A DNA stretch of 64,000 nucleotides from Vibrio sp. MEBiC08052 (GCF_001506075.1 NZ_KQ947475.1:3106631-3170630); one strand, 5' to 3'; shown: positions 1-8,674, counted from the stretch's first letter. Made by a program: numbers and translations. The notes: a model not told the origin generated them from the sequence alone.

Positions 1-909
1 AACGTAGGCATTTTCAATCGCAATCCCGCTGCGTTGTTGGTAGAAGAAAGACAGCGCGTCATATTTCATCGTCTTGTAAACATCATGGCTGATATCAAAC
101 GGATGACTTTTCTGGCCGTTCACATCAAGCGTGACCTGCGCTTCCGGTGTCTGTACCTGACTGAAATCAGCAATCTGCACCTGTTCTCCTGAAGCACTGT
201 TAAGACCAAATGGAATGGTCTGACCTTCAGCAATCACCTCTCCCTGAGCGTCCAGCAACTGCCACGGCAACGGTGTCTGAGTATCGGTCTGAATAGTGGC
301 CCGTTTTTTTGCATTTAACAGATAGCCCACCTGATTGACACGGACAGCGGAGCGCCGATCTTCTTCTTGGTATCTCGGACCATACAAGGAGATATCACTC
401 AGACACACGGTATTCCCCGGCTGTGCCCCGACCTGAAAAGCCAACTGTGCTTTTTTATCTCTGGCAGACGGTTTAATCTCAAATTCAAATGATTGCACCG
501 TGTTATTTAAAGAGAGCAACTTATTCATATAGTTGGTGTAAGGTTCACCATCGTGCTGCAGCACCGCGGTTAAATTGGCGGTATTTTGAGCCATCGCATT
601 AAATCGGAGGGTATACACTTCATCTTTGAGTAATTTCAGATTCGACTGACCTAAAACTACATCCCACGGATTCTCACCACCATCAGTGAATGTAATACAT
701 CCCTGTTGATCCTGCGTGTTAAAGGTTCCACCCGATGCCCACCAGCCGGTATCTCCCTGAAAACTACCATTGACCAGAATATCGACTGTTGAATTTTGTT
801 GATTTTGTATCTTGTTCAGATTTTGTGAACTTTGCGCTGCATAGCTGCCATTCACACCAATCAGGCTGCAAACAATCGCAGCAAATACTGTTGATTGAAT
901 CTTTTTCAT
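1..909 (-). CDS. GH9 endoglucanase, N-terminal part (runs off left edge)
   Basis: The visible 303 codons begin at an ATG at 909, five bases after AAGAGG. They encode a signal peptide ending near GSYA-A, then a CBM4/9-like beta-sandwich (motifs NGSFQGDTGWWASGG and ENPWDVVLGQ), then the CelD-type Ig-like domain (VNQVGYLLNAKKRA). The last residues, YDALSFFYQQRSGI, open a GH9 catalytic domain that lies outside the window. The same domain order and the same YDALSFFYQQRSGI stretch occur in the complete GH9 gene at 21763-24099, so the two are paralogues. Unlike that protein, this one has no lipobox and is probably secreted rather than membrane anchored. The GH9 catalytic residues are not visible here, so activity is inferred from the family. 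Confidence 0.88.
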   Translation of the reverse strand, partial: MKKIQSTVFAAIVCSLIGVNGSYAAQSSQNLNKIQNQQNSTVDILVNGSFQGDTGWWASGGTFNTQDQQGCITFTDGGENPWDVVLGQSNLKLLKDEVYTLRFNAMAQNTANLTAVLQHDGEPYTNYMNKLLSLNNTVQSFEFEIKPSARDKKAQLAFQVGAQPGNTVCLSDISLYGPRYQEEDRRSAVRVNQVGYLLNAKKRATIQTDTQTPLPWQLLDAQGEVIAEGQTIPFGLNSASGEQVQIADFSQVQTPEAQVTLDVNGQKSHPFDISHDVYKTMKYDALSFFYQQRSGIAIENAYV

Positions 910-1228
910 CTAAGCCTCTTATGTACCAATCCTACTGTAAAAATAAATTCGTCAGTTTGTTGTTAGTGTTTGAAACAATGTTAAATCATAGTCAATGGAT
1001 ACGCTTTGCTCTGCACATTCAGGATGCATCTTTAATCTTTATGAACAAGGTTCAATATATTCACGGATTAGTTATCTCTAATAACAATAAGAATTTAGGA
1101 GTGGGAGGGTAAAAACGATAGGCTGCTGGTTTGGTGCGCTCAGGATTCATCGATTTCAGTCACATAATCACCAGCGCACCTAATCAGGGTCGGACTGATT
1201 TGCATCCTGCTCAGGCAATCCTGCAATT
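910..1228. other. Intergenic region between GH9 and CRISPR array
   Basis: There is no convincing gene; an ORF at 789-1112 overlaps the GH9 coding strand and is rejected. The part near 910-1000 is AT-rich and should hold the GH9 promoter, though I see no clear -35/-10 pair. Positions 1172-1215 resemble part of the dispersed repeat at 7680-7724: both read AGYGCACCNAATCAGGG and then TCCTGCTCA. Confidence 0.5.
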
Positions 1229-1989
1229 CGATTCATCCCCGTATGTACGGGGAACACACCATAGACACGCCGCCGTAGCGGTATGTTGGCGGTTCATCCC
1301 CGTATGTACGGGGAACACATCCAGAAAATAACCAACTCCATATTATTGATCGGTTCATCCCCGTATGTACGGGGAACACTCAGTAGTGAAACCTAATAAC
1401 TCATACGCATTCGGTTCATCCCCGTATGTACGGGGAACACGTCAACTAGTTTGTTAATGTCTCGATAGATACCGGTTCATCCCCGTATGTACGGGGAACA
1501 CGTGCGGGCATGTATGAGGACAGGCTAGATGATCGGTTCATCCCCGTATGTACGGGGAACACGCGCTCGCTCGTTGAACGTTGAATTGATTACCCGGTTC
1601 ATCCCCGTATGTACGGGGAACACATCGACCATTTCGATCAACGTTCTTTTAAGAACGGTTCATCCCCGTATGTACGGGGAACACCGGTTACACAAAGATG
1701 ATCCAGTTGGATTTTGCGGTTCATCCCCGTATGTACGGGGAACACGATGGTTGGCAGCATGTAGTAATAGACGCCAACGGTTCATCCCCGTATGTACGGG
1801 GAACACGTGATCAGGTAGTCTGCGATGTCTTTCGCGCGCGGTTCATCCCCGTATGTACGGGGAACACCGCATAACATCGTCTTTTGGGTATATCAAACCC
1901 GGTTCATCCCCGTATGTACGGGGAACACCTGATAATTTCGTAGTCGGGTGATTCTTCGTACGGTTCATCCCCGTATGTACGGGGAACAC
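1229..1989 (-). CRISPR. Type I-E CRISPR array, 13 repeats / 12 spacers
   Basis: Thirteen 29-base repeats recur every 61 bases exactly (1229, 1290, 1351 and so on to 1961), with 32-base spacers. Each contains the palindromic core CCCCGTATGTACGGGG. Read on the minus strand the repeat starts GTGTTCCCCG and ends GATGAACCG, which matches the E. coli type I-E repeat and its ATAAACCG-type 5' handle. Twelve repeats are identical. The repeat at 1229 has one change (CGATTC for CGGTTC), as expected of the leader-distal end. Transcription therefore runs right to left from a leader beyond 1989. All spacers differ. No cas gene lies in the window, so Cas proteins must be encoded elsewhere or be absent. Confidence 0.97.
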
Positions 1990-2095
1990 TCTAATTGTAG
2001 TTAATTGATTTATAAATACAAATTTCGGCTTTCACAATCTACCAACATTTGAAGTCTGTTTTAAAGGTCATCAATTTAAGCAGGTTACGAAGCTA
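1990..2095 (-). promoter_or_regulatory. Leader of the type I-E array
   Basis: This AT-rich stretch directly precedes the first repeat on the minus strand. It ends in TTAGA just before GTGTTCC and contains TTGGTAGATTGTGA about 40 bases upstream. Both elements match what I remember of the E. coli type I-E leader. AAATCAATTAACTA in between is an imperfect IHF-type site. The features fit a leader able to support spacer acquisition if Cas1-Cas2 are present. Confidence 0.65.
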
Positions 2096-2204
2096 TTGTG
2101 GGTTTAGTACGCAATTAATTTTTCCTCTTCCTGCTCAGCTATTCTCATCGTTCAAATTGGGGAGCTAAAGGCTAGGAAGATAAAATTGTGCCAAGTCGCG
2201 TTAA

Positions 2205-2654
2205 CTACCCCCCATAAATCCCGGAAGAATCTTTACATAAACTTTCTGATTTGGCATACACCCGCCAGCTACTTTTAGCAGAGGTACGGGACTCATTCAT
2301 ACACTTAACATATCCGGCCTGATCGACTTTATAGCCGAGGTAGAAACGGGAGGGAATAGCAACGATGACAGCGGCTAGCGTAATCCACATTATCTTTATC
2401 CAAGCACCGCGATATGCGGTTGCATATTCACTAATATCTTTTTTAGGATTAAATAGCTGATGAATGGCTACTAATGTAAATCCTCCTAAGAGCGGGATCG
2501 CGGCAACAACAGCTATATAATTTATGTATGATATCAATCGAACACGATCATCTAGTGGTTGAAAAGGTAAAAGTAAAGATGAAAATATTCCTAATGCAGC
2601 GATTCCACCTAAGAACAGTACCATGAATAAAACAAATGAAATTCTCAAAAGCAT
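2205..2654 (-). CDS. Candidate T6SS immunity protein, polytopic membrane protein
   Basis: This 149-residue protein has three clear hydrophobic segments (about residues 3-28, 43-67 and 86-106) and a C-terminal hydrophilic tail with two cysteines. I do not recognise a family. Its ATG overlaps the stop codon of the VgrG gene (TAATG at 2652-2656), so the two are translationally coupled. An effector-like VgrG followed by a small membrane protein is the usual layout of a membrane-targeting type VI toxin and its inner-membrane immunity protein. The immunity role rests on position and topology only. Confidence 0.7.
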   Translation of the reverse strand: MLLRISFVLFMVLFLGGIAALGIFSSLLLPFQPLDDRVRLISYINYIAVVAAIPLLGGFTLVAIHQLFNPKKDISEYATAYRGAWIKIMWITLAAVIVAIPSRFYLGYKVDQAGYVKCMNESRTSAKSSWRVYAKSESLCKDSSGIYGG

Positions 2655-5500
2655 TAGTCAATTTCCTTCAGTTTCTCTACCAATGAATCAGATATACCCC
2701 ACTCATTATCTATCCAGTCCAACCCGAGACTAGCTAAGAACCCTACCACAGCAAAAGCTCCTCCTGCTGCAATTAACGGAAATCCCATTGCACTAACTCC
2801 AACAGCAACAAGAGTACCAAGTCCTGTCGCAATAACGCCCTTAGCAATATCAGCCCCGGAGCGACCAACCAGATCTTCCATCGTCTTCTCATCATGGACA
2901 AACACATCCACTGCGTTAATCGCAACTGAAAAGATAATATCGACTACTAAACCGACCTTCAGTGTCTCTCTGGCGATTTTGCCGACCATATTTTTGGTGC
3001 CCAGCCCGAGTTGAACCACCTGCGGATTATTGGCGCGCCAGCGATTGCCTTTCATCAGGATTTTTAGATGCTTTTTGTACCCTTTGATAATCACGTAATC
3101 CCGTCCGTTGAAGGGTTTGGTATACACGACCACCCCCATGCCTCCCAACCCTTTTGCCAGTCGATAGGCATCATGGGCGTTGGCAGCACCATCCCAAACT
3201 TTCTTGCCATTGTCCAGCGTATCTTTGCCGTTGTATTCCCGCCACAAATTATTGGCAAACTCTTCCGCCTCTTCGAGCGACAGCACCGCTAGGTCTACCG
3301 CCTTCTGGGTATATTCCACCTTAATTTCCCGATGGTGAATAAAGTCATAGTTAGGCCAGTACATATTCTCCGGGTCAACCTTTACGGGTTTTCCCGAGCC
3401 TACTGAAGCAGTCGTAGGAACATCCGTGCTGTCTCCGGTGATGTTCATGCCGCTGTTTTCTTTCACTCTATCTGGCATTTGAGTTTTCACCACTGCATCA
3501 GCCGTAGTCAATGTGGCTTGTTTCGAAGAATAAGCAGCCTTTTCGCCGGCAGTCACCTTGGCTGACAGGTGCGGCAGAATTACGTTCTCGCTGCTAAACC
3601 CACTGCCACTCCCGGCACTACCGCCGGAGTTCAGGTTCACCCCGGCACCGCTGAGGGAGACACCTGACGGGTCAACTTTAACGAAGCTGCCACCGGCTTT
3701 GAGGGTGATTTCATTCCCGGCTTCGATGATGACTTGCTCACCGGCTTTGATGTGGATTTCTGTACCCGCTTCATTGACCCACACTTTGCCTGCTTTGACA
3801 TGCAACTCGCCTTCAATCATCAGCGTCTGGCTTTTGGCGATTTTGGTGCGCGCTTCACCACTGACCGTGTGATGGTCATTGACCTTGATATGGCTGTAGC
3901 GGTCATTATCGATGGTGGTACTTTGATTATGTTTGATATGCGTGGTTGCATCGTTTTCAACCAGCATGTCGGTATCTTTTTGCGCGTGCAGATAGATTTT
4001 CTCACTGCCCGACTGGTCTTCAAAACTCAGCTCGTTGTAACCGTCCCCTTGGTGAGTCTCGGTGCGGATCACCGTCTTGGTTTTGTGCTCCGGCAGCGGA
4101 TACGGGGTGACGTTATTGGCGTTGTATGTTCGCCCGGTGATAATCGGTTGATCCGGGTCACCATTAAGGAAATGCACCACCACTTCATGCCCGATGCGCG
4201 GAATAGCCATCATCCCGTACTGCGCACCGGCCCAACCTTGTGTCACACGCAACCAGCAAGAGCTTTGCTCATTTGAGCTGCCATAGCGATCCCAAGGGAA
4301 CTGCACTTTCACCCGGCCATGCTCATCACAGTAGATCTCTTCCCCTTCGGGGCCGACCACTGTCCCCATGGTCGGAAACTTGAGGATCGGTTTACTGCGC
4401 GGTGTCATCTGCCACACTTGATCACCGAGAATGGCAGCAAACTGGTTGGCATATGTGGTTGCACCGCTGCCACCGGACTCTTCCAGTGCCTGCGGCTGGC
4501 TGCCCTGATGGGCAACTTGAATCAGCAGATAATTGCGATTCATCTCACTGTCGAAGTGCTCCATCAAATCAAACCGCTGACCGGCCTGAAGCTGTGCGTC
4601 GTTACTTTTACCGCTGAAGGTATGTGCTTGTCGGCGCAGCGCTTCAAGGCGGATCTGCGTAAATGCCTGACCCGTGGTGTCGTCTTTAAACCGCCCCGGG
4701 TGGTCAAAATGTTCATAGTCACCGCGCTGGTAACTCATATCCGAAGCGGTGGCCGAGTGCGTAATATTGTAAGACGGCTTTTTAAAACTGTAATCGCTCA
4801 GCTGCACATCACTGACTTGTGTCTGTTTGTGCTCGGTCAAAGTTGAGACGTAGGGTTGCTCAAACACCCCACCGGACAAGGCGTTATACGGCACCGGCAT
4901 GGCAAGACGGCCGAACCCTTCGGGATTGTCGGTGATGACTAAAACATGCTTGTCTTGCTGATGCTCAAAGCGGTACATCAACCCTTCTTCAGCCGCCAGA
5001 CGGTGGAAGAATTCTAAATCGGTCTCACGGTACTGAACGCAATATTCCCGTTTGGCGCACTCACGCCGCACCGAAAATGCGTAATCATTGATATTCATTT
5101 CCTGAAACAGCACCGAAAGAATTTCCGGCACGTCCAGTTGCTGGAAGATCCGGCTGTTATGGCGCAGCGACAGTCTTTCCAGTGACGGCACCAAGGTGAG
5201 TGAATAAAAGGTATGATGGTGACCGGTATCGCCCCGGCTGAAGTTGCGGATAATGCCGTGAACTTTTTGCACGACCTCATGATCGCGCAGCACTTCAAGC
5301 AGTGCGGTGCTATCGACCATTTGCTCGAAACTCAGGTCGCTGTTGCGACTGGCAATATCGATGGTATAGCGATAGCCATAAACCGGCTGGCCTTGATCAT
5401 CGACTGAATCTGAGATGGACTCGATCCCCTGATAGTCACGGACCACCAATGTCTCATCATTAACGCCATCGATGGTGAATTTAAATTTAAGTCGAGTCAT
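2654..5500 (-). CDS. vgrG: VgrG spike protein with C-terminal effector-like extension
   Basis: This is a type VI secretion tip protein of 948 residues. Residues 1 to about 600 form a standard VgrG: gp27-like part (YCVQYRETDLEFFHRLAAEEG), the OB-fold region (VVGPEGEEIYCDEHGRVKVQFPWD and GWAGAQYGMMAIPRIGHEVVV), and the repetitive beta-helix needle (IHIKAGEQVIIEAGNEITLKAGG). Ordinary VgrGs end near residue 650. Here about 240 further residues follow from near residue 710. The last 110 hold hydrophobic stretches (VGLVVDIIFSVAINAVDVFV and a long Gly/Ala-rich segment) resembling a pore-forming hairpin. With the coupled membrane protein downstream, the extension is probably an inner-membrane toxin. 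No other T6SS gene is present, so this is an orphan vgrG island. Confidence 0.93.
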   Translation of the reverse strand: MTRLKFKFTIDGVNDETLVVRDYQGIESISDSVDDQGQPVYGYRYTIDIASRNSDLSFEQMVDSTALLEVLRDHEVVQKVHGIIRNFSRGDTGHHHTFYSLTLVPSLERLSLRHNSRIFQQLDVPEILSVLFQEMNINDYAFSVRRECAKREYCVQYRETDLEFFHRLAAEEGLMYRFEHQQDKHVLVITDNPEGFGRLAMPVPYNALSGGVFEQPYVSTLTEHKQTQVSDVQLSDYSFKKPSYNITHSATASDMSYQRGDYEHFDHPGRFKDDTTGQAFTQIRLEALRRQAHTFSGKSNDAQLQAGQRFDLMEHFDSEMNRNYLLIQVAHQGSQPQALEESGGSGATTYANQFAAILGDQVWQMTPRSKPILKFPTMGTVVGPEGEEIYCDEHGRVKVQFPWDRYGSSNEQSSCWLRVTQGWAGAQYGMMAIPRIGHEVVVHFLNGDPDQPIITGRTYNANNVTPYPLPEHKTKTVIRTETHQGDGYNELSFEDQSGSEKIYLHAQKDTDMLVENDATTHIKHNQSTTIDNDRYSHIKVNDHHTVSGEARTKIAKSQTLMIEGELHVKAGKVWVNEAGTEIHIKAGEQVIIEAGNEITLKAGGSFVKVDPSGVSLSGAGVNLNSGGSAGSGSGFSSENVILPHLSAKVTAGEKAAYSSKQATLTTADAVVKTQMPDRVKENSGMNITGDSTDVPTTASVGSGKPVKVDPENMYWPNYDFIHHREIKVEYTQKAVDLAVLSLEEAEEFANNLWREYNGKDTLDNGKKVWDGAANAHDAYRLAKGLGGMGVVVYTKPFNGRDYVIIKGYKKHLKILMKGNRWRANNPQVVQLGLGTKNMVGKIARETLKVGLVVDIIFSVAINAVDVFVHDEKTMEDLVGRSGADIAKGVIATGLGTLVAVGVSAMGFPLIAAGGAFAVVGFLASLGLDWIDNEWGISDSLVEKLKEID

Positions 5501-5925
5501 AAAAGCCTGAGTGTGTTGTTTACCGATTCTTGGTTATCAATACATACTTATTGATAACATTATTTTCATATGAACCAATAATTATACTCAAAAGAGCTCA
5601 TGAAGCATGCGCAAATTTGGGTTTCTGTCGGTGAATGGTGATTTTTGGAATGGGGGTAACATGAAGACTCGGTTTTTAAAAATGTTTCACCCAATCAAGA
5701 AAACCATTCATGGAAGAATGGTTAGGCTTTTCCGGGCAGGACGCCCGTAAAAGCTGGTTCTGGACAACGTGCGATTCAGCCAAACAAAAAAAGATCTTCT
5801 GGTGACTCTTGCATCTCTGCAAGAGTTACTGGCGCACTGAGTACCGATGCTTTTGAAATCGAAAAACGCAATTGTGCGTCAAATTTCGGTGCCGGAGGCT
5901 GGGCTAATCAAAGTTAAGAATGCAC
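5501..5925. other. Intergenic region with repeat copy A
   Basis: The part from 5501 to 5687 holds the upstream region of vgrG and is AT-rich with no gene. From 5688 to 5905 lies copy A of a structured repeat (see that entry). I see no coding sequence. Confidence 0.6.
5688..5905. repeat. Structured dispersed repeat, copy A
   Basis: About 218 bases are closely similar to 7812-8026 in direct orientation. Several stem-loops are visible: ACCATTC/GAATGGT near 5703-5722, GCTTTTCCGGGC/GCCCGTAAAAGC near 5727-5753, CTCTTGC/GCAAGAG near 5806-5825, and an outer GCGCAC/GTGCG pair. The distal end (GCGTCAAATTTCGGTGCCGG) is shared with a third partial copy at 7524. The differences between copies A and B fall mostly in loops. 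Confidence 0.8.
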
Positions 5926-6807
5926 TCAAACCTCTTCTATTCTCTCCCGACAAACCCGCTCTACCAACCCCAGTAACCGCTGCACCTCTGCCACCAAATA
6001 ATTCAACTCTTCTTCGGTGATTTCGTAGTGGGCTGAATAACGCGCATCAATATACGCCCGTTGCAAACGGCGGAAACTACGACGGTGAAATTTATTGTCC
6101 ATCGGGAAAATCTCAGCAAAGGCCGGATCAATCTGCACACACAGATTACCAAGTTTCTCGATATTGTGGGATTTCGGTAAGTAGTTAGTACAAGTCAGCA
6201 GTGTACAGGCAAAAAGACGCTCCGTTGCCTGATGCAGGTTGAAGGCTGCTTCATTAAGCATCAAGTCATTAAAAGCATGGTGAAACATTCTAATGCTTTC
6301 GGTAGCACTTTTTATCCACTGCTCATAATGCTTACGGGCAATCTCCCGTTTTTCTTCCTCAGTCAGATCACCCGGCTCCGCCAGTGGCTTTGGCGTCGCG
6401 GCAAATAGCTCAATCCCTTCTTCGCGAATATCTTTAAAGAAATAATGACCCTGTTGTAGTCGATTATTCACTTCGTTTAAATCATGCACAATCAAACCCA
6501 ATGGTGCCGATTTCACTTTGCGATCAATCTGCTCTTCGGCACGCTGCCAGACCACATAATCTTCAACCAACGCTGCTTTATTGACGATCACCAGAATATC
6601 ATAATCACTGATATAGCCATTGACCGGATCACTGACCCAATTCCCCTTGGCATGGCTGCCAAACAGGATGATTTTCAGAATACGGAATTCACTTTTACTG
6701 CCCGCTTTGCCTTGCAGATAATCGTCTAACGTGTCACGCAAAACCGTTGAGATTATCGCCAGTTCACGCTGTTTATATTCGGGAAGATGGTCGAGGGTTG
6801 TTTTCAT
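5926..6807 (-). CDS. Fused nucleotidyltransferase (MNT) - HEPN domain protein
   Basis: The protein (293 residues from the ATG at 6807) has an N-terminal minimal nucleotidyltransferase domain with FGSHAKG and the SDYDILV metal-binding aspartates. About residues 160-280 form an all-alpha HEPN domain ending in AYIDARYSAHY. MNT and HEPN are usually separate antitoxin and toxin proteins, but fused forms are known. Family homologues begin near MKTTLDHLPEYKQ, so I prefer 6807; a GTG at 6879 would add 24 residues with a weak ribosome site. It lies between repeat copy A and the type I-F array. It could be a self-contained TA-like or defence protein, or simply a nucleotidyltransferase of unknown target. 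Confidence 0.85.
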   Translation of the reverse strand: MKTTLDHLPEYKQRELAIISTVLRDTLDDYLQGKAGSKSEFRILKIILFGSHAKGNWVSDPVNGYISDYDILVIVNKAALVEDYVVWQRAEEQIDRKVKSAPLGLIVHDLNEVNNRLQQGHYFFKDIREEGIELFAATPKPLAEPGDLTEEEKREIARKHYEQWIKSATESIRMFHHAFNDLMLNEAAFNLHQATERLFACTLLTCTNYLPKSHNIEKLGNLCVQIDPAFAEIFPMDNKFHRRSFRRLQRAYIDARYSAHYEITEEELNYLVAEVQRLLGLVERVCRERIEEV

Positions 6808-6934
6808 AATCGTGGCATGAGACTGGTTGTGGATAATGAGGTTAGCATAAAAGAAGGGGCTGACAAAGAACACCACCAACCCTCACTTTGCGCACATTAC
6901 TGAGAAAAATGCGATTCAATTCAAAGCAATAGTT

Positions 6935-7386
6935 CTGATTACCCATGTATACGGCAGTGAACATATTTTTCGGTTTAGGGTTCAAATCCCTTGGTTTCTA
7001 AGCTGCCTACGCGGCAGTGAACACGATAAAGGACTATCTGTTTGCTGTGCCGAATTTTCTAAGCTGCCTACGCGGCAGTGAACAATAAACAGGGCGAGCC
7101 GACATTAAGCTCAAAATTTCTAAGCTGCCTACGCGGCAGTGAACATGATCAAAGGCACGGCGGTTTTTCCTACTACTTTTCTAAGCTGCCTACGCGGCAG
7201 TGAACGATTTGTCAAGTAAAAGAGTTTACCTACAATATTTCTAAGCTGCCTACGCGGCAGTGAACCAAATCCGCTATGACAACGGAGAACCGGTTTTTTT
7301 CTAAGCTGCCTACGCGGCAGTGAACACGGTGAAGTTAAAACATGGGCGGGGTTCACTTTTTCTAAGCTGCCTACGCGGCAGTGAAC
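6935..7386 (-). CRISPR. Type I-F CRISPR array, 7 full repeats plus one degenerate, 7 spacers
   Basis: Identical 28-base repeats start at 6995, 7056, 7117, 7178, 7238, 7298 and 7359, with 32-33-base spacers. The core is CTGCCTACGCGGCAG. Read on the minus strand, GTTCACTGCCG...TTAGAAA is the type I-F repeat. A further copy at 6935-6962 keeps only the last 12 bases (one mismatch); its other 16 bases are diverged. It lies exactly one period away and marks the leader-distal end. Transcription therefore runs right to left from beyond 7386. No cas gene is in the window, so the repeats must rely on proteins encoded elsewhere, if any. Confidence 0.96.
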
Positions 7387-7520
7387 AATAAACTTATCAC
7401 GAAAAACCCTGTCACAGCAAAAGGTTAGTCGAAAAATCCCTTTTTTACCTTGTTAAAAATGCTTGTTTTTAACTTATTGATTTTATGCGTATTTTTTAAG
7501 GGTGAAAAATAAAGGGTCTG
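7387..7520 (-). promoter_or_regulatory. Leader of the type I-F array
   Basis: This AT-rich stretch adjoins the conserved end of the array and has several A/T runs (TTTTTTAAGGG, TTGTTAAAAATGC) but no reading frame. Its position next to the intact repeats, opposite the degenerate repeat, makes it the leader and promoter region. Confidence 0.6.
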
Positions 7521-7811
7521 ATGGCGTCAAATTTGGGTGCCGGAGGCTGGGAATATAAAATTGTGACTCTGCGGTTTGGGACGCAATCACTTTCCTCGAT
7601 TTCATCAACATCTCCGACTGCGCCCCAGGTACTTTTTCATGGCCGAAAAAGTACCCCAAAAGGCCTAGGGGTTGAGTTCAGTGCACCGAATCAGGGACGC
7701 TTTTATTCGCTCCTGCTCACGAAAAGCTTAAAATTCTTCCATGAATTTTACCCTGAGATCATCGATCAATTGAGTTTCGTTGATTCAGTGTTTCTCCCCA
7801 CTCAAATCAGC
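7521..7811. repeat. Partial copies of the dispersed repeat family
   Basis: Positions 7524-7551 repeat the end of copy A (GCGTCAAATTTGGGTGCCGG). Positions 7630-7670 hold the inverted repeat GTACTTTTTCATGGCC / GGCCGAAAAAGTAC. Positions 7680-7724 resemble 1172-1215. A 117-codon ORF spans this stretch, but its composition is that of a non-coding repeat and I do not call it a gene. Confidence 0.55.
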
Positions 7812-8026
7812 CACCCGACCAAGAAAACCATTCAAGGAAGAATGGTTAGGCTTTTCCGGGCAGGACGCCCGTAAAAGCTGGTTCTGGATAACGCGTGACT
7901 AAGCCAAAACAAAAAGATCTTCTGGTGACTCTTGCATCTTGGCAAGAGTGACTGGCGCACAGAGCACCGATGCCTCTGAAACCGAGGAACAACATGTGCG
8001 TCAAATTTAGGAGCCGGAGGCTGAGA
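7812..8026. repeat. Structured dispersed repeat, copy B
   Basis: This is a direct repeat of 5688-5905. The stems ACCATTC/GAATGGT, GGGC/GCCC and CTCTTGC/GCAAGAG are intact. Between copies, the apical loops differ (ATGGA to AAGGA, ATCTCT to ATCTTG). In the segment near 7970-7985 a C-G pair replaces a T-A pair. Copies A and B bracket the MNT-HEPN gene and the type I-F array. Confidence 0.8.
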
Positions 8027-8194
8027 AAAATAAACTGTGAGGCAGTGGTCTGGTACGACCACTCGCCAGCAACCCTGATGACACTTACGCTGCACTGACA
8101 CCGAAAAAACGGTGTCGGGATTATGGTGAGCTGGGCATAGGCAGCGATGCTGGCCGTTTTTGAGGTTCTCTTAGTTAGACAACATCCTCATTTG

Positions 8195-8674
8195 TTATAA
8201 TTCGGATTTGTCACCACTTGGACGCAACTGACGCTGAAGACCGAGCAAGAAGTTGCGAAGAACTTGGTCTTTGCATTCTCTGTAATGCTTGTTCTCTGGC
8301 TTACGGAAAAATGCGCTAAGTTCATGTTTACTTAAACGAAAGTCTGCCAGTTGCAGAATTTCTAGGATATCCTCAGCTTTCAAGTTCAAAGCGATACGTA
8401 ACTTTTGGAATATAATATTATGATTTAACTTCTCTTCTCGCTTAGGCTGCTCACCTTCGCGTTTACCGCGCTTAAAATTGATAAAACCGTTTAGAAATAC
8501 AGCCAACTCTGTGTCGTGAAGCTCAACAAAAGATTCATCGTCTTCTTTTTTCAGCCAACTCGTAACTTGTTCATCTATCACATTCAAATCTGCTAAAGAG
8601 AAGATTTCAGTCATTACACTGTCTTTTAGATCAAATGTATAACGCACACGGCGTAAAATATCATTATTGGTCAA
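8195..8674 (-). CDS. yehS: DUF1456 family protein YehS
   Basis: The 159 residues match the YehS layout: two similar halves (MTNNDILRRVRYTFDL and NHNIIFQKLRIALNLKAEDIL), each with a WLRK/FFRK-type motif, here WLKKEDDESF and AFFRKPENKHYRECKDQVLRNFLLGL. E. coli YehS is 156 residues. The family has no established biochemical role. The gene stands alone, with about 270 bases of non-coding DNA before the ybbP stop codon. Confidence 0.92.
   Translation of the reverse strand: MTNNDILRRVRYTFDLKDSVMTEIFSLADLNVIDEQVTSWLKKEDDESFVELHDTELAVFLNGFINFKRGKREGEQPKREEKLNHNIIFQKLRIALNLKAEDILEILQLADFRLSKHELSAFFRKPENKHYRECKDQVLRNFLLGLQRQLRPSGDKSEL

Noticed and set aside
1131..1810. Plus-strand ORFs running through the type I-E array
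   Set aside because: Their translations are just the repeat read periodically (SSPYVRGT / FIPVCTGNT), a by-product of the 61-base period.
3734..4846. Plus-strand ORFs of 180 and 175 codons inside vgrG
   Set aside because: They are antisense shadows of a long, well-supported VgrG reading frame.
7129..7356. Minus-strand ORF through the type I-F array
   Set aside because: The SLPRRQLRK periodicity is the CRISPR repeat in translation.
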